The notes below the pieces were generated by a model. It made no database searches. It was given only the letters and a program-made list of their open reading frames with translations, and had not been told where the DNA came from. A program made the translations under genes and the position numbers. Below are positions 1 to 9,315 of a stretch of 64,000 bases of DNA, in pieces. This stretch comes from Egibacter rhizosphaerae (GTDB taxonomy: Bacteria; Actinomycetota; Nitriliruptoria; Euzebyales; Egibacteraceae), in contig NZ_CP036402.1 in NCBI RefSeq assembly GCF_004322855.1, positions 1,674,001 through 1,738,000 on the forward strand. Direction: 5' to 3'. Positions within the stretch are counted from its first letter, which is position 1. Each line of letters begins with the position of its first letter.

Positions 1-838
1 AGAAGATCTTGGCCGCGACCCCGGGCTTGTCGGGCACCCGGCGGACGACGAGCTTGCCCTCGCTCGTGTCGTGCGCGACGCCCGAGATGATCGCCTGCTC
101 CATGGTTCCGTCCCTCTCGACCCAGGTGCCCTCGTGAAACGTGAAGGAGCTCCGCACGTGGATGCGGACCCCGTGATTGCGCGCGTACTCGACGGAGCGG
201 ACCTGCAGCACCTTGGCGCCGCTCGCCGCAAGCTCGAGCATCTCCTCGTGCGTGACGCGGTCGAGCTTGTGTGCTCGCGGGGCGATGCGCGGGTCCGCGG
301 TGTAGACCCCGTCGACGTCGGTGTAGATCTCGCAGAGGTCGGCCTCGAGAGCGGCGGCGAGCGCGACCGCGGTCGTGTCACTGCCACCGCGCCCGAGCGT
401 GGTCACGTCCTTCGAGTCGCGGGAGACTCCCTGGAACCCGGCGACGATGACGACGTGGCCCTCATGGATCGCGTCGGTGATGCGCCCCGGCGTGATGTCG
501 ATGATGCGGGCCTTGCCGTGGCTCGCATCGGTGATGATGCCGGCCTGGCTGCCGGTGAAGCTCCGGGCGGTGAGGCCGCGCTCGCTGATGGCCATTGCGA
601 GCAGGGCCATCGAAATCCGCTCGCCCGCGGTGAGCAGCATGTCGAACTCGCGCCCCGGCGGGATCTCGCTGATCTCATGCGCTTGGCGGATGAGCTGGTC
701 CGTCGTCTTGCCCATCGCGGAGACGACCACGACGACATCGTCACCGTCGCGCTTGGCGCGCGCGATCCGATCCGCCACCGCCTGGACCCGATCGGTGTCC
801 GCGACACTCGACCCACCGAACTTCTGAACGACGAGCAC
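1..838 (-). CDS. lysC: aspartokinase (partial, C-terminus outside window)
   Basis: Aspartate kinase phosphorylates L-aspartate, the first step towards lysine, threonine and methionine. Read on the minus strand from a GTG at 836-838, the protein begins [12 protein letters not shown], the amino-acid-kinase signature. It continues through the [17 protein letters not shown] nucleotide/aspartate-binding segment and the TADPRI motif. The end visible at base 1 ([16 protein letters not shown]) is the start of the first regulatory ACT domain. About 279 codons are present of a usual 400-420. No other in-frame start lies close upstream, so the GTG is chosen. The family is feedback-inhibited by lysine and/or threonine through the ACT domains, which are mostly cut off here. 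Confidence 0.95.
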   Translation of the reverse strand, partial: MLVVQKFGGSSVADTDRVQAVADRIARAKRDGDDVVVVVSAMGKTTDQLIRQAHEISEIPPGREFDMLLTAGERISMALLAMAISERGLTARSFTGSQAGIITDASHGKARIIDITPGRITDAIHEGHVVIVAGFQGVSRDSKDVTTLGRGGSDTTAVALAAALEADLCEIYTDVDGVYTADPRIAPRAHKLDRVTHEEMLELAASGAKVLQVRSVEYARNHGVRIHVRSSFTFHEGTWVERDGTMEQAIISGVAHDTSEGKLVVRRVPDKPGVAAKIF

Positions 839-1036
839 CCACGCACTCCCACGGTCGCGGACAGGACGCTCCCATGCTAGCCAGTGACCGTCACCGCTCG
901 CGCTCGTGGATCGGCGGTCCCCACGACGAGCCCCGTACCACGGGGCGAGAAGGGGGCAAGTCCACGCGCCTGCCACGCACGCCCGCGGTCCTCACGCTGG
1001 TGGACACCGACATCGATCGGAGAGGAGGAAACCGCC

Positions 1037-1234
1037 ATGCGCACGAAGACGATCCGCCGTCTCAGCATCATGTCGGCCGCGCTGCTGTCCCTGGGCCTGG
1101 TGGCCTGCGAGGACATCGAGGATGCCGGTGACGAGCCGGCCGATGACGGGGTCGAGGAGCCCGACGACGAGCTCGACGAGGACCTCGACGACGAGGGCGA
1201 CGGCCTCGACGACGAGGGTGACGACCTCGACTAG
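1037..1234 (+). CDS. small acidic lipoprotein
   Basis: A 65-residue protein of unknown function. A clear ribosome-binding site (AGAGGAGG, about 8 bases ahead) selects the ATG at 1037 over an upstream in-frame start. Residues 1-23 form a signal peptide with basic MRTKTIRR and a hydrophobic core, ending in the lipobox LVAC, so Cys24 should be lipid-anchored on the outer face of the membrane. Residues 25-65 are almost only Asp, Glu, Gly, Leu, Pro and Ala, with the spaced pattern DDELDEDLDDEGDGLDDEGDD. It has no globular domain. It resembles the acidic linkers of the solute-binding lipoproteins in this window, but here the linker is the whole mature protein. It is probably monocistronic, with a terminator hairpin downstream. 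Confidence 0.75.
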   Translation: MRTKTIRRLSIMSAALLSLGLVACEDIEDAGDEPADDGVEEPDDELDEDLDDEGDGLDDEGDDLD

Positions 1235-1291
1235 CCGCACCGGCGAGGCCGAGGCCTCGCCACCGACGCAGCCAAGCGTCGCGACCACCCT

Positions 1292-1319
1292 GCGCCGCGG
1301 CCCAGAGAGGCCGCGGCGC
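1292..1319. terminator. bidirectional hairpin between the lipoprotein gene and recR
   Basis: Perfect 11-bp inverted repeat GCGCCGCGGCC / GGCCGCGGCGC (1292-1302 and 1309-1319) with a 6-base loop. It sits between the convergent ends of the lipoprotein gene and recR and touches the recR stop codon. There is no strong U tract, as is common in high-GC actinobacteria. Confidence 0.6.
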
Positions 1320-1912
1320 TACACCTCCGTCCGACCGGTGAAAGCACGGCCGAGGGTCACCTCGTCGGCGTACTCCAGATCGCCTCCCACCGGCAATCCC
1401 GACGCGATGCGGCTGACGCGCACTCCGGTCGCCTTGAGTTGGCGCGCGAGGTAGCTCGCGGTCGTCTCCCCCTCGATGTTGGGATTCGTCGCGAGCACGA
1501 CCTCCTGCACGTCCTCGTCGGTCAGCCGGCTCATGAGCTCGGCGATGCGCAGCTGCTCCGGCCCGACCCCATCGATCGGGCTGATGGCACCGCCGAGCAC
1601 GTGGTAGCGGCCCCGGAACTCGCTCGTCTTCTCGATGGCCATGAGATCGCGTGGTTCCTCGACGACGCAGATCAGCCGTGGGTCGCGCCGGGCATCACGG
1701 CAGATGCGACATTCCTCGGCCTCGCTGACGTTCCCGCACCGGACGCAGAAGCGCACCTCGCTCGCAACGCGTGTGATCGCGTTCGCGAGCCGCTCGGAGT
1801 CGGCGCTGTCGACGGTCAGGAGATGAAAGGCGATCCGCTGGGCGCTCTTCGGTCCGACCCCGGGCAGGCGACCCAGCTCGGTGATGAGGTCCTGGACGGG
1901 ACCCTCGTACAT
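1319..1912 (-). CDS. recR: recombination mediator protein RecR
   Basis: RecR works with RecF and RecO to load RecA on gapped single-stranded DNA. The 197-residue product has the usual family length and order: helix-hairpin-helix with [17 protein letters not shown] (residues 16-32); a four-cysteine zinc finger at about 56-71 (CVRC and CRIC); then a Toprim domain with CVVEEPRDL (82-90) and the conserved [17 protein letters not shown]. The ATG at 1912 starts [10 protein letters not shown], the typical N-terminus. It lies 14 bases after ybaB, and dnaX precedes that, which is the conserved bacterial order dnaX-ybaB-recR. Confidence 0.97.
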   Translation of the reverse strand: MYEGPVQDLITELGRLPGVGPKSAQRIAFHLLTVDSADSERLANAITRVASEVRFCVRCGNVSEAEECRICRDARRDPRLICVVEEPRDLMAIEKTSEFRGRYHVLGGAISPIDGVGPEQLRIAELMSRLTDEDVQEVVLATNPNIEGETTASYLARQLKATGVRVSRIASGLPVGGDLEYADEVTLGRAFTGRTEV

Positions 1913-1926
1913 CGGCCGGCGCCCGC

Positions 1927-2238
1927 CTAGACCATGCCGGGCGGCAGCCCGAGCTCGCCGGCCAAGCCGCCGAGCTGGTCCTGCTCGTACTCGTTCGCCG
2001 CACGCAGCGCCTCGTTCACCGCCGCGACCACGAGGTCCTGCAGCATCTCGACGTCCTCGGGGTCGACGACGTCGGGGGAGATCTCGACCGCGCGCGCCTC
2101 GCTGCCGGTGCCGTTGAGGGTCACGGTGACCATGCCGCCGCCCGCGCTGCCGGAGACGTCGGCTGCGGCGATCTGCTGCTGCGCCTGCTCGAGCTTGGCT
2201 TGCATCTCCTGCGCCTGGCGCATCATCTGCGGATCCAT
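1927..2238 (-). CDS. ybaB: YbaB/EbfC family nucleoid-associated protein
   Basis: A 103-residue DNA-binding protein of the YbaB/EbfC family, homodimeric and nucleoid-associated. The N-terminal half is a helix rich in Met, Gln and Ala ([19 protein letters not shown]). The core [41 protein letters not shown] is the family signature. It lies between dnaX and recR on the same strand, as in most bacteria, which supports the call more than sequence alone. Confidence 0.95.
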   Translation of the reverse strand: MDPQMMRQAQEMQAKLEQAQQQIAAADVSGSAGGGMVTVTLNGTGSEARAVEISPDVVDPEDVEMLQDLVVAAVNEALRAANEYEQDQLGGLAGELGLPPGMV

Positions 2239-2306
2239 CGGAGCCTCGGCGGTCGGGGGTCGGGTTGCGGTTCCGGGACAAGCCTACCCGGGCACCGCGA
2301 GATCGG

Positions 2307-4292
2307 TCAGCCGCGGTGGTCGTCGATGACGGTCGCCCCGAGCTCTCGGGTGACCGTCTCGATGGCTTGCTCTTGCAGGGCATCCGGGTCGGGAGTCGCG
2401 CCGACGGCCTCCTGGGCCTCGCGCTCGGCCACCGACTCCCCTTCGGCGTCGGCAGACACGCTGGGCGTGGACCCCGTCGGGGCGGCGTCGAGGTCCTCCT
2501 GCAACACGCAGGTGAGCCGCAGGCGCTCACCGAGCACTCGCTCGACCGCCCCACTGATCAGCTCGGCGTTGTCGGGCTGGCTGCAGCGATCGACGTGATA
2601 TGCCCAGGGGAACCCGACGGTCACGACGTCCCCCTCGCGCGCGAGCGGGCGGCCGTGCGCCAGGAAGGACGCGACGGACTTGCGGGGAACCGCCTCGACG
2701 ATCCGGTCCCACGACCGGCGCAGCTGCCCGACATCCACACCCGACGCAGTCGGGGCCCCCGCGTCGGAGGCAGGGGCCGATCGGGGCTCCGTGGCCGGCC
2801 CCACTTCGGACGCGGACACCGCACCCGGATCGGAGCCCGCGTTAGGCTCGGACTCCCCATCGTCGGCGGGCAGGACCTCGAGCTCGGGCACGGCACCGGG
2901 CTCGGGCACGCCACCGGGCTCGGGCACGCCACCGGGCTCGGGCACGCCACCGGGCTCGGGCGGCGCGTCCCGCACCGGCTCGGGCTCCGGCGTGGGCTCG
3001 GGATCGGGGGGACGGGGATCCGGCGTCGGGGTCGGGATCGGTGACGGATCGGGCTCGGGGACCGGGCCCGGCTGCGGCGGCGGGGTGGGCTCCGGCACCG
3101 GCTCGGGCTCCGGCGAGTCCGCAGCCCTCTCGCCGGCGGGTACCGCCGCCGAACTGCGCTCGAGGCGGTCGAGCCGAGCGGCGAGCGCCCCTGGATCCCC
3201 TGCCACATCGGGCAGGGCGGCCTTCGCGAGCGCGAGCTCGAGGGGCAGCCGGGCGCTGCCCCGGCGCATCTGCGTCTCGGCCTCGGTGAGCAGCTCCATG
3301 GCTCGCACGAGCTCGGCGCGCCCGATCCGCTCAGCCTGTGCGCGGAGCCGCTCGAGGCGTTCGGCGGTCGTGGTGACGAGCTGCTCGCCGGGAGCGACCT
3401 GCACGAGGAAGACCGCCCGCAGGTGCTCGACGAGATCCCGAGCCAGTTGGCGGACGTCATGGCCCTGCTCGATCGCTCGGTCGAGCAAGGCGCAGCAATC
3501 CGCCACCTGCCCGGTCCCGATCGCGTCGGCCAGATCGGTGAGCAGTGCGTCGGGTACCGAGCCGAGCACGTCGGCGACGCCGTCGACGGTGACGTCGGGC
3601 CCGGTGAACGCGACGACCTGGTCGAGGATCGACAGCGTGTCGCGGACACTGCCGTCGCCCGCACGGACGACGAGATCCCGCGCGTCGCTCTCGACGGTGA
3701 GGCCCTCGGCGGCCGCCACCTGCTCGAGGAACGCGGCCAGCTCGGACCCGCCGACCCGCTTGAAGTCGAAGCGCTGGGTGCGGGAGAGGATCGTGTCGAG
3801 CACCTTGTGCGGCTCGGTCGTCGCGAAGACGAACACGACGTGACCGGGGGGCTCCTCGACGGTCTTGAGGAAGGCGTTCCAGCCGGCCGTCGACAGCATG
3901 TGACACTCGTCGACGATGTAGACCTTCGTGCGAGCGGACGCGGGCGCGAACGCGACGCGGTCACGCAGCTCGCGCACGTCGTCCACCCCACCGTGACTCG
4001 CCGCGTCGATCTCGATCACGTCGACGTGGCTGCCACCCGCGATCTGCTCGCAGTGCTCGCAGGTCCCGCACGGGGTCGCGGTCGGGCCGTCCCGGCAGTT
4101 CAGGGATTTCGCGAGGATGCGCGCCGTGGACGTCTTCCCGGTCCCGCGCGGTCCGGTGAAGAGGTACGCGTGGTGCAGGCGGTCGTCGTCGACGGCCTGG
4201 GAGAGCGTCTCGGTGATGTGCGCCTGCCCGACGACCTCCTCGAAGGTCTGCGGACGGTGCTTGCGGTACAGCGAGATGGAAGCCACGCCCAC
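2307..4292 (-). CDS. dnaX: DNA polymerase III subunit gamma/tau
   Basis: Clamp-loader ATPase of the replicative polymerase. The 661-residue product opens with [17 protein letters not shown]. Walker A is GPRGTGKT (about 47-54), the zinc-binding cysteines are [16 protein letters not shown] (about 70-85), Walker B gives [10 protein letters not shown], and the sensor is [21 protein letters not shown]. After about residue 370 a long Pro/Glu-rich linker begins, including four near-identical hexapeptides of the type PEPGGV, before the tau C-terminal domain. The start at 4292 is followed two codons later by an alternative GTG, which would give the more typical [12 protein letters not shown]. It heads the dnaX-ybaB-recR group, and the SRP RNA gene lies just upstream on the same strand. 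Confidence 0.97.
   Translation of the reverse strand: MGVASISLYRKHRPQTFEEVVGQAHITETLSQAVDDDRLHHAYLFTGPRGTGKTSTARILAKSLNCRDGPTATPCGTCEHCEQIAGGSHVDVIEIDAASHGGVDDVRELRDRVAFAPASARTKVYIVDECHMLSTAGWNAFLKTVEEPPGHVVFVFATTEPHKVLDTILSRTQRFDFKRVGGSELAAFLEQVAAAEGLTVESDARDLVVRAGDGSVRDTLSILDQVVAFTGPDVTVDGVADVLGSVPDALLTDLADAIGTGQVADCCALLDRAIEQGHDVRQLARDLVEHLRAVFLVQVAPGEQLVTTTAERLERLRAQAERIGRAELVRAMELLTEAETQMRRGSARLPLELALAKAALPDVAGDPGALAARLDRLERSSAAVPAGERAADSPEPEPVPEPTPPPQPGPVPEPDPSPIPTPTPDPRPPDPEPTPEPEPVRDAPPEPGGVPEPGGVPEPGGVPEPGAVPELEVLPADDGESEPNAGSDPGAVSASEVGPATEPRSAPASDAGAPTASGVDVGQLRRSWDRIVEAVPRKSVASFLAHGRPLAREGDVVTVGFPWAYHVDRCSQPDNAELISGAVERVLGERLRLTCVLQEDLDAAPTGSTPSVSADAEGESVAEREAQEAVGATPDPDALQEQAIETVTRELGATVIDDHRG
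2887..2958. repeat. four tandem 18-bp units in the dnaX linker
   Basis: Unit GGCACGCCACCGGGCTCG begins at 2887, 2905, 2923 and 2941; the first copy has one mismatch (G for C). Each unit encodes six residues, so changes in copy number keep the dnaX frame and only alter the length of its disordered Pro-rich linker. Confidence 0.9.
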
Positions 4293-4479
4293 ACTCCGGT
4301 CACTACGAGGCGTCCTGCGCCGGCCGTGAGGACGTTGCGCTCGGTACGGTCCGCCACGCCGGCGCTTCTGCCCGTGGCACGGGCACGGTCCGGGATCCGG
4401 TACCCGGGATACTGACTGCGGCGCTCCGTGCGGGCCGCCGCGGGCACCACCGGACGGGCGACGAAGTGCGGCGTGACCG

Positions 4480-4580
<101 letters not shown>

Positions 4581-4645
4581 TCCGCGGCGGGGTGGCGATG
4601 GTAGCAGCGGCACCGACCATCTCGCGGGCCGACCCGGGCACGCGC

Positions 4646-5734
4646 CTAGGCCGCGGGACGGAAGGGGCAGTCGAGCGGCTCGACGTCGACCGGCCGGATG
4701 TTCGGCGCGCCGCTCTGGAGCAGCACGTTCACCGCCTCGTCGAACGACGCGACCGGATACAGCTCCATGCTCGTGTCGTCCGGGAGCAGCTCGTGGGCCT
4801 CCTCGAACTGGGTCGCCGGGACGAGGAACACGTCCGCCCCCCGCTCGTGCGCGGCGAGGGCCTTCAGGTCCACCCCCCCGATGCGCCCGACTACGCCCTG
4901 GCTCGTGAGGGTTCCGGTCCCGGCGATCCGGCGCCCCCCGGCGAGGTTGAGCGACGGGTCGCTCTGGTCGTACACCGCCAGACCGATCATGAGCCCGGCA
5001 CTGGGGCCCCCGATCCGTCCGCTCTCGACATCGACGGGCACGGGCAACTCGACCCGGGAGTTCAGGGTTTCCAGGTTGACCCCGATCGCGGGCTGCTCCT
5101 GCCCGTCGATCGTCAACTCGGACGGGGTGATCTCGACGTCGTGCTGCTGACCCCCGCGCTCGATGCGCAGGACCATCGGTTCGGTGTCGTCGATGGCCGC
5201 CCGCAGCTCCGCCTCGGTGCCGATCGCCTGCCCGTCGACCCCGATGATCACGTCACCGCCGCGCAACAGGCCTTCAGCGGGGCTGTCCTCCACGATCCCG
5301 GTGACCCGCGCGCCGTCCCCGATGAGGCGGTCCGGGTCCACTCCGAATCCGGCGGCCTGCAGCCCGAGGGCGGCCGCGCGCTGCGCGGTCTGCGAGAACA
5401 CGCGCCGCTGCCCCGCGAAGTGGTCCCGGTCGTCGACGCCGGGGGTCACGACGCGGTCGTCGGGCCGCAGCCGAGCCGAAGGATCGACCGCACTCGCGAC
5501 CACCCCGAACGGGGTGGCGCGCCTGAGGCTCACGGTCGTCAGCATGAAGTCGCCGTGCACCGGCAGGGTGTCCTCGGCATGGACGTCGACGCAGCCGCCG
5601 AGGGTCACGACGCTGCCCGTGGTCTCGACGAAGTAGGGCAACGGCGCTCGGAATCCCGCGGCCACGATCAGCACGATCCCCACCACCAGGAACCAGGCGG
5701 GCCACCGCTTGAGCCAGCCCATCCGCGATCTCAC
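4646..5734 (-). CDS. YlbL-type secreted PDZ-Lon (S16) protease
   Basis: A 362-residue membrane-anchored serine protease of the YlbL family. Residues 12-27 are a single N-terminal membrane anchor, the PDZ domain spans about 135-205 (GLLRGGDVIIGVDGQ), and the Lon-type proteolytic domain spans about 215-350. The catalytic dyad is visible: Ser245 in GGPSAGLMIGLAVYD and Lys291 in GGVDLKALAA. Family members degrade extracytoplasmic substrates; in Bacillus, YlbL is linked to degradation of a cell-division inhibitor after DNA damage. The GTG start overlaps the stop of the upstream S2P-like gene by 4 bases, so the two are probably co-translated; an ATG four codons in is possible. Confidence 0.9.
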   Translation of the reverse strand: MRSRMGWLKRWPAWFLVVGIVLIVAAGFRAPLPYFVETTGSVVTLGGCVDVHAEDTLPVHGDFMLTTVSLRRATPFGVVASAVDPSARLRPDDRVVTPGVDDRDHFAGQRRVFSQTAQRAAALGLQAAGFGVDPDRLIGDGARVTGIVEDSPAEGLLRGGDVIIGVDGQAIGTEAELRAAIDDTEPMVLRIERGGQQHDVEITPSELTIDGQEQPAIGVNLETLNSRVELPVPVDVESGRIGGPSAGLMIGLAVYDQSDPSLNLAGGRRIAGTGTLTSQGVVGRIGGVDLKALAAHERGADVFLVPATQFEEAHELLPDDTSMELYPVASFDEAVNVLLQSGAPNIRPVDVEPLDCPFRPAA

Positions 5735-6846
5735 CGGCCGACCCCTCTCACGTCGTCGCCGACCAGGAGGCCGACCGGCCGACCCAGCTCGGTGACCAGC
5801 ACGCTCTCGCCCGGGGACTCCAACAGGCGGTCGAGGGCATCCTCGGCCGACTCGTCCGCCTCGACGTGGTGGTCGGTGAGGGACTCGGCCGCCTCGTCCG
5901 CGTCGACGTGGTGGTCAGTGAGGAGCTCCGCTGCCGGCGTCACGCTCATGGCGACACCGGTGGCCCCGGGGGGTCCGGGCGCGTCAGCCCCGCTCACGTC
6001 CGATGGCAGGGGACGCATCAGATCACGGACGCGGGTGCTCGCGAGGGCTTGCCGCCAGGTCGCCCAGCGTCGGGCCTGCCAGGCGGCCTGGAGGAGGAAC
6101 CCTCCGGCGAGCAGGGTGAAGACCCAGTTCGTGAGGCCGAGCAGGGCCGCATAGAGCAAGGGCCCGGTGATCAGCGGTTGCGGCCCTCCGGCCATCCCGT
6201 AGACGCCGGCCGCGAGGAGGGCGAGGGCGACCACGATCCCCCCGGTCGCGGTGGCCCGTGCCGCCCGTGCCGGCCGCGCGCCCAGCGCCCATGCGACCGC
6301 GCTGACCAGGCGTCCTCCGTCCAGCGGCAGCGCCGGCACCAGCGCGGCCATCCCCAGGAAGAAGTTCGTCCACGCGAGGTACCCGGTGACCACCCCGAAC
6401 GGGTTCTGCGCCGGCGCGATCGAGTAGATGAGGCCGCTGGCACTCGCGAGCGCCAGGTTGGTGAAGGGGCCGGCGGCCGCGACCGCGGCGGCATCACGGG
6501 GGCGTGGAGCAGCGTGCAATCCGCGCACGGTCCCGCCCACGAGCGCGAACGTCAACGAGCGGGGACGCAGACCCAATTCGTGCGCGATGGCGAGCTGCGC
6601 GGCGTCTCGAGCGAGCAGGCTGGCGAGGGCGAGGGTCACGCCGACCGCGACCGCACCCGCGATCCCCGCCCAACCGAACGGCCACAACAGCGTGGCGAAG
6701 CGATCGACGAGGACCCAGACGATGAGCCCGCACACCAGCAGCCACGAGAGGTGGACCCGCACCGTGAGCCCGTGCGGGGTCGCGAGCGTGGCCGTCCGCA
6801 GCATCACGGGGCGGCTCAGCGCGGCGACGGCGCTCTCGCGGTTCAT
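5731..6846 (-). CDS. site-2-protease-like membrane protein with degenerate zinc motif
   Basis: A 371-residue polytopic protein of the SpoIVFB-like S2P fold, followed by what looks like part of a CBS domain (about 325-371, ending VLVTELGRPVGLLVGDDV). At least five hydrophobic segments are visible between residues 33 and 255. The third metal-ligand motif is present as PLDGGRLVSA (Asp176). However, the HExxH position, expected just ahead of the IAHELGLRPRSLTF stretch, reads RDAAQ (residues 80-84), so both zinc-binding histidines and the catalytic glutamate are missing. Residues 307-340 hold a twofold repeat (LLTDHHVDADEAAE / SLTDHHVEADESAE). It is likely inactive as a protease. Its coupling to the YlbL-type protease suggests an accessory or substrate-presenting role, which is an inference. 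Confidence 0.8.
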   Translation of the reverse strand: MNRESAVAALSRPVMLRTATLATPHGLTVRVHLSWLLVCGLIVWVLVDRFATLLWPFGWAGIAGAVAVGVTLALASLLARDAAQLAIAHELGLRPRSLTFALVGGTVRGLHAAPRPRDAAAVAAAGPFTNLALASASGLIYSIAPAQNPFGVVTGYLAWTNFFLGMAALVPALPLDGGRLVSAVAWALGARPARAARATATGGIVVALALLAAGVYGMAGGPQPLITGPLLYAALLGLTNWVFTLLAGGFLLQAAWQARRWATWRQALASTRVRDLMRPLPSDVSGADAPGPPGATGVAMSVTPAAELLTDHHVDADEAAESLTDHHVEADESAEDALDRLLESPGESVLVTELGRPVGLLVGDDVRGVGR

Positions 6847-6997
6847 GGGCTCGTGCGATCCCGTAGCGGCGGTCCTTCCGGGCTACGCCCCATCCTGTCG
6901 AGCGCGCCGGGTTCCCGCTCGACCGGCCGCATGAGGGACGCTCTGGCATGGACGAAAACGAGGCCGCGACCGATGCGGTTCCCACCACGCCCACCGA

Positions 6998-7024
6998 CCC
7001 GGGGTCCTGGCACACCGCCCCGGG
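6998..7024 (-). terminator. hairpin terminator of the hexuronate operon
   Basis: Inverted repeat CCCGGGG (6998-7004) / CCCCGGG (7018-7024) with a 13-base loop. It lies about 11 bases beyond the stop of the last operon gene on the minus strand. It is GC-rich without a U run. The rest of 6847-7034 shows no gene. Confidence 0.45.
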
Positions 7025-7034
7025 CGGCACTGAC

Positions 7035-8030
7035 TCATCCGGCATCGGGGGCCAGCACGGTCTTCATGCCCTCGCCGCGAGCGACGCGCTCCACGGCATC
7101 CACGTAGCTCTCGAGCGGCAGGGGCTGGTCGACCAGCGAGTGGAGATCGATCGCGCCACGATGCAACAGATCGAGGGCGGGCTGGAAGCTGTACCGTTTC
7201 GACATCGAGCCGAGGAGGGTCAGTTCCCGCTTGAACAGCTCGTAGGGTGAGAAGCCGGCCACGGCGTCGGCGGGCGCCACCCCGAGCAGCAGGTACCGGC
7301 CCCCAGGGGCGAGTCGGGCGATGCCGGCCTCGATGGCGGCGATCGATCCCGTCGCGTCCACGACCGCCTCGTACGAGGCCTCGTCCGTCCTAGCGACATC
7401 GTCGAAGGTGGTATCGGCCCAATCGGCCGCCCGTGTGCGCCGGACTTCACCGCGCTCGCACAAGTCGACGCGTGTCGCCCCGGAAGCCCGCATGAGCTTC
7501 CCGGCCAGCGCACCGATCACGCCGCCCCCGACGACCAGTACGGAGATGCCCGCGACGGAGCCGAGCCGCTCGGCTCCCCGCACCACGCAAGCCAGCGGTT
7601 CGGTGAGCGGGGTCCAGGACTCGGGCAGGTGCTCGGGCCAACGAAAGACGTTGACCGCGGGGACCGACACATACTCCGCGAAGGCGCCGTCGACGGTGTC
7701 GCCGATGGCGCCCCAGCCCAGGCACAGGTTGTAGCGCCCGGACCGGCAGTAGCGACATCGGCCACAGGTCAGGGTGCAATCGGCCGCGGCGAACTCTCCC
7801 TCGTCCAACCCGTCGACCTCGGCGCCGACCGCGACCACCCGACCTGCGAACTCGTGACCAGGGACGATGGGGTACGGAGTGGGCGGGAACAAGCCCTCGA
7901 AAATGTGCACGTCCGTACCGCAGAGGCCGGCTCCGGACACCTCGACGATCACATCACCCCGCCCGGGAACCGGATCGGCACGGTCGATCACCTCGGCACG
8001 ACCCGGTTCGTACAGCACCACCGCGCGCAT
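7035..8030 (-). CDS. zinc-dependent alcohol dehydrogenase family protein (hexuronate operon)
   Basis: A medium-chain zinc dehydrogenase of 331 residues. The catalytic-zinc motif is GLCGTDVHIFEG with GHEFAGRV, and the structural-zinc cysteines are CGRCRYCRSGRYNLC. The Rossmann motif is VLVVGGGVIGALAGKL. An ATG at 8030 gives the usual N-terminus MRAVVLYEPG; the longer upstream reading is not supported. It is the last gene of the eda-kdgK-ABC-manD operon, 44 bases after manD. A reasonable role is NAD(P)-dependent interconversion of D-fructuronate (or a related keto-uronate) and D-mannonate, replacing UxuB, which is absent. That role rests on context only; substrates of this family cannot be read from sequence. 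Confidence 0.8.
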   Translation of the reverse strand: MRAVVLYEPGRAEVIDRADPVPGRGDVIVEVSGAGLCGTDVHIFEGLFPPTPYPIVPGHEFAGRVVAVGAEVDGLDEGEFAAADCTLTCGRCRYCRSGRYNLCLGWGAIGDTVDGAFAEYVSVPAVNVFRWPEHLPESWTPLTEPLACVVRGAERLGSVAGISVLVVGGGVIGALAGKLMRASGATRVDLCERGEVRRTRAADWADTTFDDVARTDEASYEAVVDATGSIAAIEAGIARLAPGGRYLLLGVAPADAVAGFSPYELFKRELTLLGSMSKRYSFQPALDLLHRGAIDLHSLVDQPLPLESYVDAVERVARGEGMKTVLAPDAG

Positions 8031-8074
8031 GACACCCTCGTTCGATCCGGATGCGGAGGGGCCCTCGGCCAGGC

Positions 8075-9283
8075 TCACCAACTGTGGACGGTGCCGTCCC
8101 AACGGCGAGCCACCGGAAGGTAGGCCCGCTGGTACGGGAAGTCCGCCGCCCGCTCCTCGTCGACCTCGACCCCGAGGCCCGGACTGTCCGAGACGTGCAG
8201 CATGCCCTCCTCGAGCCAGTACCCCACACGGAAGACCTCGTGCGCCTCCTCAGGGTGCCGCATGTACTCCTGAAGCCCGAAGTTGTGCACCGCCGTCTGG
8301 AAGTGCAGCGCCGCCCCGAGGTTGACCGGGGACAGATCCGTGGGTCCGTGGCAGGCCGTGCGCACGTGGTAGAGCTCGGCGAGGTGCGCGATGCGTTGGA
8401 GATGGGTGAGGCCCCCGGCGTGCGCTACTGTCGTTCGGATGTAGTCCAGTAGCTGCTCGCCGATCAACTGGTGTGCGTCCTGGATCGTGTTGAACACCTC
8501 GCCGATCGCGATCGGGGTCACCGTATGGTGTCGGACGAGCCGTAGCGATTCCTGCGCCTCGGCCGGCACGGGATCCTCGAGCCAGAACAGCTGGTAGGGC
8601 TCGAGCGCCTTGCCGAGCTGGGCCGCCTCCCTCGGGGTGAGACGGTGATGGGCGTCGTGCAGCAGCTCCACCTCCCAGCCGAGCTCCGCGCGGGCGCGTT
8701 CGAAGAGTTGGGGCACGCCTCGCAGGTACGGGCCGGGCTCGAAGGTCTCCTCGATGGGGTGGTCAGGTGCCGCCGGCTCATAGTAGAGATCGCCTCGCCC
8801 CACGCCGTAGGGCTGCTCGAGACCCGGCAGGCCCGATTGCAGTCGGACCGCGCGGTATCCCATGTCGATGTAGCCGCGGGCGGCGGCGATGGCACCGTCG
8901 ATGGTCGACCCGTTGGCGTGTCCGTAGACGGTGACCCCGCGTCGAGCGCGTCCCCCGAGCAGGTTGTACACGGGTGTGTCGAGCAGCTTCCCCTTCAGGT
9001 CCCACAGCGCGACGTCCACCGCTCCGATCGCGGTCATGGTGACCGGTCCCCGACGCCAGTAGGCGCCCTTGTAGAGCGAGTGCCAGATGTCCTCGATCTC
9101 CGTCGCGTCGCGACCGATCAGCAGAGGTAGCACGTGGTCGTCGAGGTAGCTCGCGACGGCGAGCTCCCGCCCGTTGAGCGTCGCGTCGCCGTAGCCACGC
9201 AACCCTCGGTCCGTCTCGATGAGGAGCGTGACGAAGTTGCGCCCCGGGCTGCAGACGAGGGTGCGCGCGTCGGTGATGCGCAT
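8075..9283 (-). CDS. manD: D-mannonate dehydratase, enolase superfamily
   Basis: Converts D-mannonate to 2-keto-3-deoxy-D-gluconate. The 402-residue product has the full ManD pattern: start [20 protein letters not shown], then [20 protein letters not shown], and the catalytic Arg147 and Tyr159 pair (AVRLQ and [14 protein letters not shown]). Metal-ligand regions are [16 protein letters not shown] and AIGEVFNTI, and the tail is [21 protein letters not shown]. These features, including the YGVGRG segment, separate high-activity ManD from the low-activity gluconate-type relatives, as known for this family. The ATG at 9283 has AAAGGATGG upstream. Its product feeds KdgK and Eda encoded in the same operon. 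Confidence 0.93.
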   Translation of the reverse strand: MRITDARTLVCSPGRNFVTLLIETDRGLRGYGDATLNGRELAVASYLDDHVLPLLIGRDATEIEDIWHSLYKGAYWRRGPVTMTAIGAVDVALWDLKGKLLDTPVYNLLGGRARRGVTVYGHANGSTIDGAIAAARGYIDMGYRAVRLQSGLPGLEQPYGVGRGDLYYEPAAPDHPIEETFEPGPYLRGVPQLFERARAELGWEVELLHDAHHRLTPREAAQLGKALEPYQLFWLEDPVPAEAQESLRLVRHHTVTPIAIGEVFNTIQDAHQLIGEQLLDYIRTTVAHAGGLTHLQRIAHLAELYHVRTACHGPTDLSPVNLGAALHFQTAVHNFGLQEYMRHPEEAHEVFRVGYWLEEGMLHVSDSPGLGVEVDEERAADFPYQRAYLPVARRWDGTVHSW

Positions 9284-9315
9284 GGGAGAGCCATCCTTTC
9301 GGTGGTGGCAGCGGG

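Noticed and set aside
6560-6620. Intact zinc motif of the S2P-like protein in the AHELGL stretch
   Set aside because: HELGL lacks the second His of HExxH, and the stretch aligns with the residues that follow the true motif; the motif position itself reads RDAAQ.
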